From: Azotimanducus sp963663145
Lineage (GTDB): Bacteria > Pseudomonadota > Gammaproteobacteria > Pseudomonadales > Azotimanducaceae
Assembly (NCBI GenBank): GCA_963663145.1
Contig: OY760134.1
Coordinates: 1,860,001-1,924,000, forward strand
Direction: 5' to 3'
Length of the DNA: 64,000 nucleotides
Shown here: piece after piece, positions 1-9,012 of the stretch
Numbering within the stretch: position 1 is the first letter of the stretch
Layout: the number at the start of each line of letters is the position of its first letter
Notes under the pieces: generated by a model
What the model was told of the DNA's origin: nothing
Database searches by the model: none
The model's input: only the letters and a program-made list of their open reading frames with translations
Made by a program: the position numbers and the translations under genes

Positions 1-1
1 T

Positions 2-985
2 GCCAAGATTCACTCGATTGACCTCGCCGCTGTCGGACTTGATCAGCGACTTCATCGCATGCCGCCCAAGGACTTTGTTGAACAGACTTGGGAAGGATAC
101 CGGATGCTTGAGGTGCCACAGCCGATGATTGACTTCACGGCCAAATGGCTACTGCGACATCTTCCGGAACAGCATTCCATGTGCTTGGTGCATAACGATT
201 TTCGCAATGGCAATCTGATGGTGAAAGAAGATGGAATCTGCGCGGTCCTCGATTGGGAAACCGCGCATATCGGCGACCCGCTTCGCGACTTGGGGTGGCT
301 GTGCAATCCTTCATGGCGCTTCGGCGGCAGCCTTGAAGTGGGTGGAGTTGGCACACGCGCCGAATTGCTTGCGGCCTATGCGCACGAATCAGGTGACGAA
401 GTTGATCCGCACCATCTCAAGTTTTGGGAAGTGTTCGGATCCTTCTGGTGGTCGGTGAGCTGCCTTGGCATGGCGCAGCATTACCGAACCGGCCCAGATC
501 AAACGGTGGAGCGACCGGCCATTGGACGGCGCACGTCAGAAAGTCAAGCCGATTGCGTCAACCAACTCATTCCGGGCGATTTTGACCTGCTCGAAGCCGC
601 CCCGTCTCACTCTGGTCTCGATTTGCCCGAGAGCGGCGAGTTGCTGGCAAGCGTACACGACTTCCTGCGCGAAGATGTGATGGCGCAGACGCAAGGCAGG
701 CTGAGATTCCTCTCGCTCGTGGCCAGTAATTCCCTCGCCATTCTCATGCGCGAATCGGGTCTCATTGAATCCCATCGCCGTCAGGAACAGGATGGTCTGC
801 GAGCCCTATTGGGAATGAACGCAAGCCTCCTTGACTTGCGCAAGACGCTCTGCCAAGCCTTGAGGGACGACAGCATCCGGCTTGATGCGCCCGGCCTCGC
901 GCAGCACCTCCGACAAACGGTCATGAACCAGTTGCAAATCGACCAGCCAAAGTACCCAGCCTTGCGAGAAACCTCAGAATCATGA
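2..985 (+). CDS. APH-family phosphotransferase with fused C-terminal DUF6285-like domain (5' partial)
   Basis: The frame is open to the left edge, so the start is missing. The first residues read AKIHSID, as just before the catalytic loop of aminoglycoside-phosphotransferase (APH) folds. The catalytic loop HNDFRNGN (codons near 191-215, H-x-D-x4-N) and the metal-binding LDWE (near 248) are intact, so a kinase-like active site is likely. From about 640 the protein changes to a helical segment (HDFLREDVM, GRLRFLSLVASNSLAI) like DUF6285, which in many genomes I recall as a separate gene after the APH gene. Here both are in one frame. Such APH genes usually sit near acyl-CoA dehydrogenases, so the substrate is probably not an antibiotic; that is inference. 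The stop overlaps the next start by 4 bases. Confidence 0.85.
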   Translation, partial: AKIHSIDLAAVGLDQRLHRMPPKDFVEQTWEGYRMLEVPQPMIDFTAKWLLRHLPEQHSMCLVHNDFRNGNLMVKEDGICAVLDWETAHIGDPLRDLGWLCNPSWRFGGSLEVGGVGTRAELLAAYAHESGDEVDPHHLKFWEVFGSFWWSVSCLGMAQHYRTGPDQTVERPAIGRRTSESQADCVNQLIPGDFDLLEAAPSHSGLDLPESGELLASVHDFLREDVMAQTQGRLRFLSLVASNSLAILMRESGLIESHRRQEQDGLRALLGMNASLLDLRKTLCQALRDDSIRLDAPGLAQHLRQTVMNQLQIDQPKYPALRETSES

Positions 986-1851
986 CGGCAAACCAAGGCA
1001 TAAAACAGCTGTTTCGCGAACCCATCACTTGGTTCCTGCTCTTCGGGGGTTTGGTGTTCGCATTCGACCAATTCAGCAAGGGGTCTCCGGAACTCGAAAT
1101 CGTCGTCGATCAGGCGCTGCGCGAACGTCTGTCGATGGTCTGGCAGGCGAGTTTCGGCCGCCCGCCAAACCACGATGAACTGCGCGGGCTCATCGATGAG
1201 CACCTCGTCGAGGAAATGCTCTACCGGGAAGCCTTGTCGCTTGGTTTGAATCAGCAGGATCAAATTATTCGTCGGCGCCTAGCACAGAAGATCCGCTTCT
1301 TGAATGAGGATTCCCTACTGCTCGGCAAGCCATCGGAAGACGAGTTGCGCGGATGGTTTGAGGCACGCCAAGACCAGTATGCGCGGGCACCGACGATCAG
1401 CTTTCATCACATCTATATTAATCCGGAAGCGCAAGGTTCGCGTCTCGAGCGGAAGCTCAAAGAAGTCTCACAACAGTTGGCCGGGCCCAAGCAAGCCCAA
1501 AACCCGCCAGTCGGGGATGTCTTTCTTCTTCCCAACGCCTACAAGGATGCGCCGCTGCACCGTATAGCCAACGACTTGGGTTCGGAGTTTGTCGGCGCGC
1601 TGGACACACTGCCGGTGCAGACCTGGTCGCAGCCGATCAAGTCCGCCTATGGATTGCACTTTGTCTGGATCGAACATCGCAGTGCGCGGACCATTGCCGA
1701 ATTCGATGACGTGCTTGAGGAACTTACCGCGGACTACGAGCGAGCGCAACGAGAAGTGGCTAATCAAGCTTTCATCGAAAATCTTGCACAGAAGTATCAA
1801 GTGATTGAATTACCTGATGAGATTTCTCTTGACCAATCCACCTCGCCGTGA
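982..1851 (+). CDS. Membrane-anchored PpiC-type peptidyl-prolyl isomerase
   Basis: 289 aa. One N-terminal membrane segment (about residues 13-31, TWFLLFGGLVFAF) is followed by a SurA/PpiC-like arrangement: a helical region with FGRPPNHDELRGLIDEHLVEEMLYREA, then a rotamase-like core from about residue 130 (SFHHIYINP) to YGLHFVWIEHR near residue 228. The expected role is folding of exported proteins on the periplasmic face of the inner membrane. It overlaps the phosphotransferase stop (ATGA) and the HupE start, so the three are probably co-transcribed. Isomerase activity itself cannot be read from the sequence. Confidence 0.82.
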   Translation: MTANQGIKQLFREPITWFLLFGGLVFAFDQFSKGSPELEIVVDQALRERLSMVWQASFGRPPNHDELRGLIDEHLVEEMLYREALSLGLNQQDQIIRRRLAQKIRFLNEDSLLLGKPSEDELRGWFEARQDQYARAPTISFHHIYINPEAQGSRLERKLKEVSQQLAGPKQAQNPPVGDVFLLPNAYKDAPLHRIANDLGSEFVGALDTLPVQTWSQPIKSAYGLHFVWIEHRSARTIAEFDDVLEELTADYERAQREVANQAFIENLAQKYQVIELPDEISLDQSTSP

Positions 1852-2924
1852 TTGTCATGGGCTGGTTCAACACATCGATCAAGATCGGGCCGCGACTCGC
1901 CGCGGTGCTGATTGGCTGCGTATTTTTGTCATCCCAAGCCCTTGCTCATGAGGTACGACCCGGCCTGCTCGAACTCATGGAGGTTAACGGTACCAACGGC
2001 ACCGAGTTTCAGACGCTCTGGAAACTGCCGAGAACCGGCAATGTCACACTCAAACTGTCTCCCAAGTTCTCCGATAGCTGCGGCTATTCGGAAAATCCCC
2101 TGCCACAAGTACTGCCGACCGCTTTCAGCTACCAAGGACAGCTCCAGTGCGCAGAAGGCCTGAGAGGACAAAGCGTCGAGATCGAAGGTTTGAGCGCGAC
2201 CCTCACCGACACCCTCGTGCGCGTGCAGTTCGCCGATCAAGGCCTATTTGAGGCGCTGTTGATGGCATCGGCGCCGAGCGTCTCCATACCGGAAAGCCAA
2301 TCCATCGGCGTGCCCGCCTATTTTCAACTCGGCGTCAGCCACATGCTGCTCGGCATAGATCACTTGTTGTTCGTACTCGGGCTCGTGTTCCTTATAGTGC
2401 CTTCATTCAATGCGAGGCTCGTCGACACCGACGGGCATCGCTTGGATAAGGCGGTGCTACTGCGACTGCTCGCAACCGTCACAAGCTTCACACTCGCGCA
2501 CAGCGTCACCTTGGCGCTCGCCGTCCTAGAACAAGCCAAACTGCCGCAAGGCCCCGTGGAGACGGTGATCGCCATGAGCATTCTGCTGCTCGCCTACGAG
2601 ATAGCGCGCGACCCCGGGCGAACCGGAATCATCGCCCGCAAACCCTGGCAGATGGCCTTCGCTTTCGGCCTGCTGCATGGATTCGGATTTGCCGGCGCGC
2701 TTGCAGACATAGGCCTACCTCAGAATCAGGTTGGGTTCGCCCTACTCCTCTTTAACCTTGGCATAGAAGCCGGTCAGCTCGGCGTAATCGCTTGCGTGCT
2801 TGGCATGTATTTTCTATTGGCGAAGCCAATAGAAAAACTACCGAATATGGCTCGCTCCATGCCGATATTCGCCATGGGCGTGGTGTCCGCCTATTGGACA
2901 CTGGACCGGCTGAGCGCCTTGTAA
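1848..2924 (+). CDS. HupE/UreJ family membrane protein
   Basis: 358 aa. A signal peptide ends near ALA-33. Residues 34-150 form a soluble domain and the C-terminal half is polytopic. The family motif HMLLGIDHLLF lies near residue 163 and LLHGFGFAGAL near residue 275. HupE/UreJ proteins are metal (Ni/Co) permeases or accessory proteins in hydrogenase and urease clusters. No hydrogenase or urease gene is in the window, so this is the long HupE type found next to PpiC proteins, with unknown substrate. The start is an ATT or ATG choice within the overlap with the isomerase (ATG at 1857 is an alternative). A short hairpin follows the stop. Confidence 0.82.
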   Translation: MIVMGWFNTSIKIGPRLAAVLIGCVFLSSQALAHEVRPGLLELMEVNGTNGTEFQTLWKLPRTGNVTLKLSPKFSDSCGYSENPLPQVLPTAFSYQGQLQCAEGLRGQSVEIEGLSATLTDTLVRVQFADQGLFEALLMASAPSVSIPESQSIGVPAYFQLGVSHMLLGIDHLLFVLGLVFLIVPSFNARLVDTDGHRLDKAVLLRLLATVTSFTLAHSVTLALAVLEQAKLPQGPVETVIAMSILLLAYEIARDPGRTGIIARKPWQMAFAFGLLHGFGFAGALADIGLPQNQVGFALLLFNLGIEAGQLGVIACVLGMYFLLAKPIEKLPNMARSMPIFAMGVVSAYWTLDRLSAL

Positions 2925-2931
2925 AGCCCCT

Positions 2932-2973
2932 ACTCCCCCTTTAAGCGGGAGTGTTGCCCTTCTTCGCTCGCTT
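2932..2973. repeat. Short intergenic hairpin plus TTCTTCGCTCGCTT motif (repeat copy A)
   Basis: Arms ACTCCC (2932-2937) and GGGAGT (2947-2952) enclose a 9-base loop, followed by CCCTTCTTCGCTCGCTT (2957-2973). The same motif, slightly changed, recurs at 11920-11936 and 20693-20711 beside stronger hairpins. It lies between the convergent hupE-like and peroxiredoxin genes, where it could also help termination. There is no T-run. Confidence 0.4.
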
Positions 2974-2987
2974 GAATACCGAGGTGC

Positions 2988-3467
2988 TTACAGCGCGGCA
3001 AGCACCGCTTCGGCGGAACTCACCTCGAACTTGCCCGGCGCCTCGACCTGCAACGCCAATACCACGCCGTCATCAACCACCATGGCGTACCGTTGCGAAC
3101 GCACGCCCATGCCGAATCCCGAAGCGTCGAGTTCAAGTCCAATCGCCTTGGTGAAATCACCGTTGCCGTCCGCTGCCATGACCAACGCTTCGGCGTTCTT
3201 GTCCTTGCCCCAAGCGTCCATGACAAATACATCATTAACCGACAGGCAGATAATACTGTCCACACCCTTGTCAAAAATCTCGTCCGCCTTGACTACAAAT
3301 CCCGGGAGGTGCGCCATGGAGCATGTGGGGGTAAAGGCCCCCGGAACCGCGAACACCACCACTTTCTTACCGCCAAAGAGGGTGTCCTTAGATTGCGGAC
3401 TGGGCTTGCCGTCGGCCATGACGGTGAGGCTTACATCGGGAATTTGTTCGCCTACGCTGATAGTCAA
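2988..3467 (-). CDS. Peroxiredoxin, Prx5/AHP1 type
   Basis: 159 aa from a TTG at 3467. I chose this start because CGGAG lies 7 bases upstream and the protein then begins TISVGEQIPDV, the normal Prx5 beginning; an upstream in-frame TTG (3485) has no such support. The peroxidatic cysteine is in PGAFTPTCSMAHLPGF (Cys49). The conserved catalytic arginine lies near SQRYAMVVDDG. Prx5 enzymes reduce hydrogen and alkyl peroxides with thiol donors in the cytoplasm. It stands alone, convergent with the HupE gene. Confidence 0.88.
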   Translation of the reverse strand: MTISVGEQIPDVSLTVMADGKPSPQSKDTLFGGKKVVVFAVPGAFTPTCSMAHLPGFVVKADEIFDKGVDSIICLSVNDVFVMDAWGKDKNAEALVMAADGNGDFTKAIGLELDASGFGMGVRSQRYAMVVDDGVVLALQVEAPGKFEVSSAEAVLAAL

Positions 3468-3603
3468 GGGAATACTCCGATCCAAAGAGCGGCTATGGTA
3501 GCAGGAAGTGATTGCAAGCCGTGATCATCTCCGGAAACTGGCAAGAAATCGAAGCGATGGCGGCGGATTTCGACGCGGTGACCCAGAAGCAAGCACTTGT
3601 ACA

Positions 3604-4269
3604 TCAGCGCCAAGCGAAATAGGGTTGCTCGTAATGGGCGACGCGGGTTTCACGGCCACAGAGGCACACCTCGCGGAACTGGTAGAGCAGCGCCGCGCTC
3701 GGCGCAGCGATCCAAGACTCCCCGATGGGCATTCTCAGCACCGGGTGATTGTTTTCGGGAATTTGGGTCAGTAAGGGCGCGTCTTCGCGCATCAGTTCGG
3801 ACAGCGGAATTCGGTGGATCGAAGCCACTTCATGCGGATTTGCCACGAGATTCTTGCGAGCACCCGCCCAGATGACGACGGGGGTGATCACGTATCCTGA
3901 CCGGGTCGCGAAATCGTCGAGCCTGCCCAACACGTCACCGAGTTCCAACTCAAGATGGATCTCTTCGCGCATCTCACGAAGCGCGGTTTCTTCCGGCGTT
4001 TCTCCGGCATCCATGCGCCCGCCCGGGAAAGCCCACTGCCCGGCGTGGCTGCGCAGCCCGCTGGCGCGTCGAGTCAAAATGAGAGCGGCGCGATCACTCC
4101 ACTGTTCGTGGTAGGCAAGGCCAGGCACCTGCCCCCCATGTCCCGCGTCGGTCAGCGCGAGCGCCACGGCGCTGTGCGTGCCTTCCTGTACTTCAAGATG
4201 AGTATTGAAGGCGGCCAAGCGCGTGGCGACGAGGTCCCGCAAAGACTGATCGCAACGAAAGTCACTCAC
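3604..4269 (-). CDS. Nudix hydrolase, CoA pyrophosphatase-like
   Basis: 221 aa. The Nudix box is complete at residues 84-106: G-x5-E-x7-REMREE, reading GRMDAGE then REMREEIH. Length and the preceding AALILTRRASGLRSHAGQWAFPGG resemble the NudL/CoA-diphosphatase branch, which cleaves CoA or acyl-CoA to phosphopantetheine and 3',5'-ADP. I start it at GTG 4269, which overlaps the dehalogenase stop as GTGA; a longer reading from 4383 would lie inside the dehalogenase. Substrate is inferred from family likeness only. Confidence 0.85.
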   Translation of the reverse strand: MSDFRCDQSLRDLVATRLAAFNTHLEVQEGTHSAVALALTDAGHGGQVPGLAYHEQWSDRAALILTRRASGLRSHAGQWAFPGGRMDAGETPEETALREMREEIHLELELGDVLGRLDDFATRSGYVITPVVIWAGARKNLVANPHEVASIHRIPLSELMREDAPLLTQIPENNHPVLRMPIGESWIAAPSAALLYQFREVCLCGRETRVAHYEQPYFAWR

Positions 4270-5150
4270 CCTATGTTCAGAAGCCAGTCCCTCAAGGCCC
4301 GACCAATATCGTCGGCGGAGTCTTCTTGGATGAAATGGCTTCCGCGCACCTTGACTTCCTTCTGATTGCGCCACGAACGACAAAATTCAAGCTGATTGCC
4401 AATCAGAATGGCACCAGGATCGGCGCTGATAAGAAGCTTTGGCATATCGCTGGCAGAGAAATACCTCGCGTAGGCGTCGACAATCTTCACCACGTCTTCC
4501 GGTTCGCCGTCGATGGGGATTTGTCGAGGCCAAGTGAGTGTTGGTCGCCGGTCTTCTCCGGCATTCAAGAAGGGGCGCCTGTATTCAGTCATCTCATCGT
4601 CGGACAGCTTTCGCATGACGGAGCTCGGCAACACCCGTTCAACAAAGAGGTTGTTCTCCAGTACCATGCCGTCGCCCGCCGGCGAACGAAACCCTTGGAA
4701 AACGCCACGCGCAGCCTCTGGCCAGTCGTCCCATGAAACTGGGCGAACAATCGCCTCCATGTAACACACGCCCTTGACCCGTCCTTGGTGGCGCCTCGCC
4801 CAGTCAAAGCCGAGGGCGGATCCCCAATCGTGAATCACCAAGACCACCTGATTGCCGATATTCAATCGATCCAGCAGTTGCTCCAAGTAGTCCCGATGCT
4901 CGACAAATCGATAGCTGTCCGGGCCTGGATTTGGCAGCTTGTCGGAATCTCCCATGCCAATCAGATCAGGCGCTATGCAGCGGCCAATATCGGTCACGTG
5001 CGGCATGATGTCGCGCCAAAGATAGGAAGATGTCGGATTGCCATGCAAGAAGACAATGGCCTCGCCCTGCCCTTGCTCAAGGTAGGCCATGTTGAGGCCA
5101 TTGACTTCAATCTTGTTCTTGCTGCGGGCAAAATCGGATAAGGCACTCAT
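4266..5150 (-). CDS. Haloalkane dehalogenase, subfamily II (LinB/DhaA-like)
   Basis: 294 aa alpha/beta hydrolase. Every diagnostic residue is at the LinB number: oxyanion/halide Asn38 in HGNPTSSYLWR, nucleophile Asp108 and halide-stabilising Trp109 in HDWGSALGFDWA, catalytic acid Glu132 in MEAIVRP, and His272 in GSHFIQED. This set defines HLD-II enzymes, which hydrolyse carbon-halogen bonds to an alcohol and halide. It is downstream of the enoyl-CoA hydratase with a 32-base gap and overlaps the Nudix gene, so the three are likely co-transcribed. Natural substrate is unknown; marine HLDs with little known role are common. Confidence 0.93.
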   Translation of the reverse strand: MSALSDFARSKNKIEVNGLNMAYLEQGQGEAIVFLHGNPTSSYLWRDIMPHVTDIGRCIAPDLIGMGDSDKLPNPGPDSYRFVEHRDYLEQLLDRLNIGNQVVLVIHDWGSALGFDWARRHQGRVKGVCYMEAIVRPVSWDDWPEAARGVFQGFRSPAGDGMVLENNLFVERVLPSSVMRKLSDDEMTEYRRPFLNAGEDRRPTLTWPRQIPIDGEPEDVVKIVDAYARYFSASDMPKLLISADPGAILIGNQLEFCRSWRNQKEVKVRGSHFIQEDSADDIGRALRDWLLNIG

Positions 5151-5182
5151 GGCATCAATGCTCCTTCTTGTTACGAGTCAGG

Positions 5183-5974
5183 TTATTCGCCGGTAAAGCT
5201 GGGCTTGCGCTTGTCAAGAAACGCGCTCACGCCCTCGCGGCCATCATGCGAGACAGAGGATTCGGCGATACCGAGCGCCTCGTACTCCATCTGTGTTTCC
5301 AGCGTGCTGCTCAAGCTCTCCTTGAGCAAGCGTTTTACCTTCCCGTAGGCTTGTGTCGGACCGACCGCAAATTTCCCGGCAAGTTTGCGCGCCTCGTCCA
5401 TGAGCGCATCATCTGGCACCACCCGATTGATCAAACCCCACTCGAAAGCCTCTTCCGCTGTGAGCACGCGATTGGTCAGCATCAGTTCGCTGGCACGCGC
5501 ATGACCAATTTTTCTTGGCAGGAACCAAGAACTACTGCCGTCAGGCGAGAGACCGGCGTTGGTATAGGCGAGCAGATACTTTGAAGACTCTGCTCCAAGA
5601 ACCATATCCCCAGAGATCGCCAGACTGAAACCACCGCCCGCAGCCATGCCATTCACTGCCGTGATGACCGGGGCATTCATGCGCGCAAATCGCGAGACGG
5701 CTGTGTGAAAATCAGCGGTCATACCCATAAGTAGCGCATGCGATTTATCGCCCGCGCCCGCAAAGTCAGAGAGGTCCCCTCCGGCACAGAACATGGGTCC
5801 GACGCCGGTCAAGACCACCGCACGAATAGACTTGTCCCCGACACAGCCATTGGCAATATCAGCCAGTTCACTCGTCAATTCCGGAGTGAGCGCATTGCCG
5901 CTATTCGGACGATTCAAGGTGACTTCGAGCACGCTGTCATTGCGCTCAACAAGAACGGTGGGTTCGGCGGACAT
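5183..5974 (-). CDS. Enoyl-CoA hydratase/isomerase family protein (PaaG-like)
   Basis: 263 aa crotonase fold. The oxyanion-hole segments are GPMFCAGGDLSDF and NGMAAGGGFSLAISGD. The second catalytic region reads AGLSPDGSSSW, with Asp rather than Glu. That is the pattern of PaaG-type ring-opening or double-bond isomerases rather than classical hydratases. It follows tyrA by 37 bases on the same strand and precedes the dehalogenase. This is not the usual tyrA neighbour: aroA and cmk are expected here in gammaproteobacteria. Confidence 0.88.
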   Translation of the reverse strand: MSAEPTVLVERNDSVLEVTLNRPNSGNALTPELTSELADIANGCVGDKSIRAVVLTGVGPMFCAGGDLSDFAGAGDKSHALLMGMTADFHTAVSRFARMNAPVITAVNGMAAGGGFSLAISGDMVLGAESSKYLLAYTNAGLSPDGSSSWFLPRKIGHARASELMLTNRVLTAEEAFEWGLINRVVPDDALMDEARKLAGKFAVGPTQAYGKVKRLLKESLSSTLETQMEYEALGIAESSVSHDGREGVSAFLDKRKPSFTGE

Positions 5975-6011
5975 GGTGACTTCCCAACGCGAGGTGTGAA
6001 CAGGTTTGAAT

Positions 6012-6836
6012 TTACCTTAGCACGTCGAGCTTGTCACTCGCCGCACGCAGTGACTCGCGCATGACCTCTGGATGATCGATCGCCGCCCGAAGCTTCTCCA
6101 ATTCGGTTTGAAAGCGTTCCACTTGCGCTGTGAGTTCGGCGCGATTTGCCGCGAAGATGTTCTGCCACACAACCGCATCGGCACGCGCAATCCGGGTGAA
6201 ATCGCGAAATCCCGGTCCGACCAATGGCTTGAGGGATTCGGTATCCGCCTGCGCGACGACATTCATATAGCAAAAGGCGAGCAAGTGCGGCAGATGGCTG
6301 GTGACCGCCAGCAGGCGATCATGCAAACCGGATTCCATTTCCGTGCAGGTGGCGCCGCACGCGCACCAGAGCGCGCCGGCTTCCCGCTTCAAAACTTCGC
6401 TACCCTTGTCCATGACGACCACCAAGCGCTCCTGAAACATGTCCGCACGCGCGGCTTCCGGCCCGGATTGATCGCTGCCGGCGATTGGATGTACGGACAC
6501 GAACTTGTTGTCAGCCAATGTACCGAGCGCCTCAAGCACCTCGCCCTTGACGCTACCGGCTTCCATAACGAATTTTGCCCCGGCGTCCAAGCACTCGCGA
6601 ACACAGTCCGCTGTGACGGCGACCGGCACAGCCACGAGCACCAGATCAGTGCCCGCAACCAGTTCCTCGATGGAGGTGACGCAACGGTCCACAACGCCGA
6701 GCGCCAAGGCCCGCTCGCAGACCCCCTGCTCGGCATCGAACCCGAGCACCTGCTCTACGATTCCGGCGTTTCTGGCCGCCAAAGCAAATGAACCACCGAT
6801 CACGCCGGTGCCGACGACCCCCAACCGTGTGCGCAT
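6012..6836 (-). CDS. tyrA: Prephenate dehydrogenase
   Basis: 274 aa. The N-terminal dinucleotide fold begins VVGTGVIGGSFALAARNAG. The dehydrogenase core includes SVHPIAGSDQSGPEAARADMF and the C-terminal helical domain has VTSHLPHLLAF and GFRDFTRIA. The enzyme oxidatively decarboxylates prephenate to 4-hydroxyphenylpyruvate in tyrosine synthesis. This is a stand-alone, NAD-type TyrA without chorismate mutase. Its ATG shares one base with the pheA stop (TAATG), so translation is coupled. In related genomes an aroA domain or gene follows; here it does not. Confidence 0.93.
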   Translation of the reverse strand: MRTRLGVVGTGVIGGSFALAARNAGIVEQVLGFDAEQGVCERALALGVVDRCVTSIEELVAGTDLVLVAVPVAVTADCVRECLDAGAKFVMEAGSVKGEVLEALGTLADNKFVSVHPIAGSDQSGPEAARADMFQERLVVVMDKGSEVLKREAGALWCACGATCTEMESGLHDRLLAVTSHLPHLLAFCYMNVVAQADTESLKPLVGPGFRDFTRIARADAVVWQNIFAANRAELTAQVERFQTELEKLRAAIDHPEVMRESLRAASDKLDVLR

Positions 6837-7927
6837 TAAATCGCCGCTGCGGGGTAGGAACCCAAGATACGCAAATTCACAACCTTGTTGCCGACACGCT
6901 CCAAAGCCTTGGCGGTATTGGGCTGGTCTCTATGACCAGAAAAATCGATAAAGAAGGCATAGGACCAACTCCCGCCTTTGAGCGGACGCGTTTCCAAGCG
7001 GGTCAAGCTGACGCCGAGTTCCTGAAAAGGCCCCAGAATTTGATAGAGGGCACCCGGCTCGTTCTTCACCGTGACGAGAATGGAGGTCTTGTCTTCACCG
7101 CTTGGTGCCGCAATCGTCTTGCCAATCACCACGAATCGTGTCCTATTGTCAGGAAAGTCCTCAATGTTGCGATCAAGTATTCGTAACCCATGGATCTCCG
7201 CCGCGCGCAGGCCCCCGATTGCAAGCAGTTCGGGCGATTCGGCGGCAAGTCTCGCGGCCTCGCTGTTGCTCGACACCGCTCTTCTCGGAAGCTTCGGAAA
7301 GTGGACATCTAACCAACGGCGAGTCTGAGCGAGCGATTGCTCGTGTGAAACCACTTCGGTTGCCTTTTTCGGGTCGGCCTCATGCTGGCACAAGAGCATT
7401 TGATGCACGGCAAGTTCGACCTCCCCGCAAATGCCAAGTGTCGAATCCATCAAGCAGTCAAGCGTCTGGTTGACCATGCCCTCGGTCGTGTTCTCTACCG
7501 GCACCACCCCATAATGAACGGAATCCGATTCCACTTCGCGAAAGACCTGATCAATGGATGATAGGGGTTGAATCTGTGCGAAGTGTCCAAAATGCTTCAC
7601 TGCAGCTTCTTCGGTGAAGGTGCCGGGCGGCCCAAGGGCGGCAACCGACAAGGGCTGCTCCAAGGACAGGCAACTAGAAATGATCTCGCGAAACAGACGC
7701 GCCATGACCTCAGGGGGCATATCACCGCGATTGGATTCGCGAATTCGCCGCAATATCTGGGCTTCACGCTCTGGACGGTAAAAGCTTGGCTGTTCGCCCT
7801 CCGCAAGCTCGCGGGCTTTGATGCGGCTGATCTTGAGAGCGCACTTGGCGCGCTCGTTCAAGAGTGCTTGCAAGCTGCGATCAATCTCATCGATGCGATG
7901 GCGCCCAGATTCAATCGAATCGCTCAT
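6836..7927 (-). CDS. pheA: Bifunctional chorismate mutase / prephenate dehydratase
   Basis: 363 aa with three parts. Residues about 1-90 form an AroQ-type chorismate mutase (RIDEIDRSLQALLNERA). Residues about 95-275 form prephenate dehydratase (ALGPPGTFTEEAA, GVVPVENTTEGMVNQTLD, and the TRF motif in NRTRFVVIGK). Residues about 285-360 form an ACT domain (LVTVKNEPGALYQIL, SLTRLETRPLKGG), which usually gives phenylalanine feedback. It makes phenylpyruvate from chorismate. Its ATG overlaps the serC stop (ATGA). Confidence 0.96.
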   Translation of the reverse strand: MSDSIESGRHRIDEIDRSLQALLNERAKCALKISRIKARELAEGEQPSFYRPEREAQILRRIRESNRGDMPPEVMARLFREIISSCLSLEQPLSVAALGPPGTFTEEAAVKHFGHFAQIQPLSSIDQVFREVESDSVHYGVVPVENTTEGMVNQTLDCLMDSTLGICGEVELAVHQMLLCQHEADPKKATEVVSHEQSLAQTRRWLDVHFPKLPRRAVSSNSEAARLAAESPELLAIGGLRAAEIHGLRILDRNIEDFPDNRTRFVVIGKTIAAPSGEDKTSILVTVKNEPGALYQILGPFQELGVSLTRLETRPLKGGSWSYAFFIDFSGHRDQPNTAKALERVGNKVVNLRILGSYPAAAI

Positions 7928-9012
7928 GCCGCACCCTTTGCCGCAAAGTCTTCCAAGAACTCGATGAGCGCGTCGACCGATGCCTCGGTCACGGCGTTAT
8001 ACAGGCTTGCCCTCGCACCACCGACACTTCGGTGACCTTCAAGCCCCAAGAATCCGGAGGCTCTCGATGCGGCGAGAAAATCCTTGGTGCGCTCTTGGTG
8101 GGAAAGCACAAACGGCACGTTCATGCGCGAGCGAAAGCGAGCCGCCACGGGATTGCGATAGAACTCGCTCCGGTCCAAGAATTCATAAAGTCGGCCAGCT
8201 TTACGCGCGTTCCGCTTGGCCATCTCCTGTAAACCCCCCTCCCGCTCAACCCACTCAAATACCAAACCAGCGATATACCAAGCAAACACGGGAGGCGTGT
8301 TGACCATGGAGCGGCCTTGCGCCATGGTGGCAAAATCGAGAATTGTCGGGATTGGGCGATCCCCGCGACCAAGAAGAGATTTGCGAATGATGGTCACGGC
8401 AATGCCGGAAGGTCCGAGGTTCTTCTGCGCACCGGCATAAATCACCCCGTAGCGGGAGACGTCGATCGGCCTTGAGAGGATGCAGGAAGACGCATCAGCA
8501 ACGAGTGGTATGGATGACTGCGGATCTTCTTGGAACTCAAGCCCACCGATGGTCTCGTTCAGGGTCACATGCAGAAAAGCCGCCTTGTCGGGAAGTCGCC
8601 ATGTTGCGGGATCGGGAATTTCCCTATAGCCCTTATCCTCCGAGGAAGCGACCACCACCGCTTCGCCATAGCGTCGCGCTTCCTTGGCGGCGCGAGAGGC
8701 CCAATAGCCGGTGTCCACATAGCAGGGCACCTCGCCAGCCTCGGACTTCACCAGATTCAGCACCACCGCCGCGAATTGGCCGGTGGCACCGCCCTGAGGA
8801 AAAAGCACAGCGTAGTCTTCCGGTATATCCATGAGCCTGCGAAGCGTCGCCTCGCTGCCTTCGACCACTTGCGAGAACTCGGGGCTTCTGTGACTGATCT
8901 CCATCACCGAAGCACCCATGCCTTGAAAATCAAGCAATTCGCTACGCGCGCGCTCCAATACGGCCCCGGGCAGTGCGGCCGGCCCGCCGGAGAAGTTATG
9001 GCGACGACTCAT
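7924..9012 (-). CDS. serC: Phosphoserine aminotransferase
   Basis: 362 aa starting MSRRHNFSGGPAALPG at ATG 9012, the standard SerC beginning; the open frame continues to 9141 inside gyrA but that extension is not SerC-like. PLP lysine is in YAGAQKNLGPSGIAV, and the phosphate-binding region includes FPQGGATGQFAA. It converts 3-phosphohydroxypyruvate to phosphoserine and also serves pyridoxine synthesis. The start lies 17 bases inside the gyrA 3' end. The gyrA-serC-pheA order is typical of gammaproteobacteria. Confidence 0.96.
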   Translation of the reverse strand: MSRRHNFSGGPAALPGAVLERARSELLDFQGMGASVMEISHRSPEFSQVVEGSEATLRRLMDIPEDYAVLFPQGGATGQFAAVVLNLVKSEAGEVPCYVDTGYWASRAAKEARRYGEAVVVASSEDKGYREIPDPATWRLPDKAAFLHVTLNETIGGLEFQEDPQSSIPLVADASSCILSRPIDVSRYGVIYAGAQKNLGPSGIAVTIIRKSLLGRGDRPIPTILDFATMAQGRSMVNTPPVFAWYIAGLVFEWVEREGGLQEMAKRNARKAGRLYEFLDRSEFYRNPVAARFRSRMNVPFVLSHQERTKDFLAASRASGFLGLEGHRSVGGARASLYNAVTEASVDALIEFLEDFAAKGAA

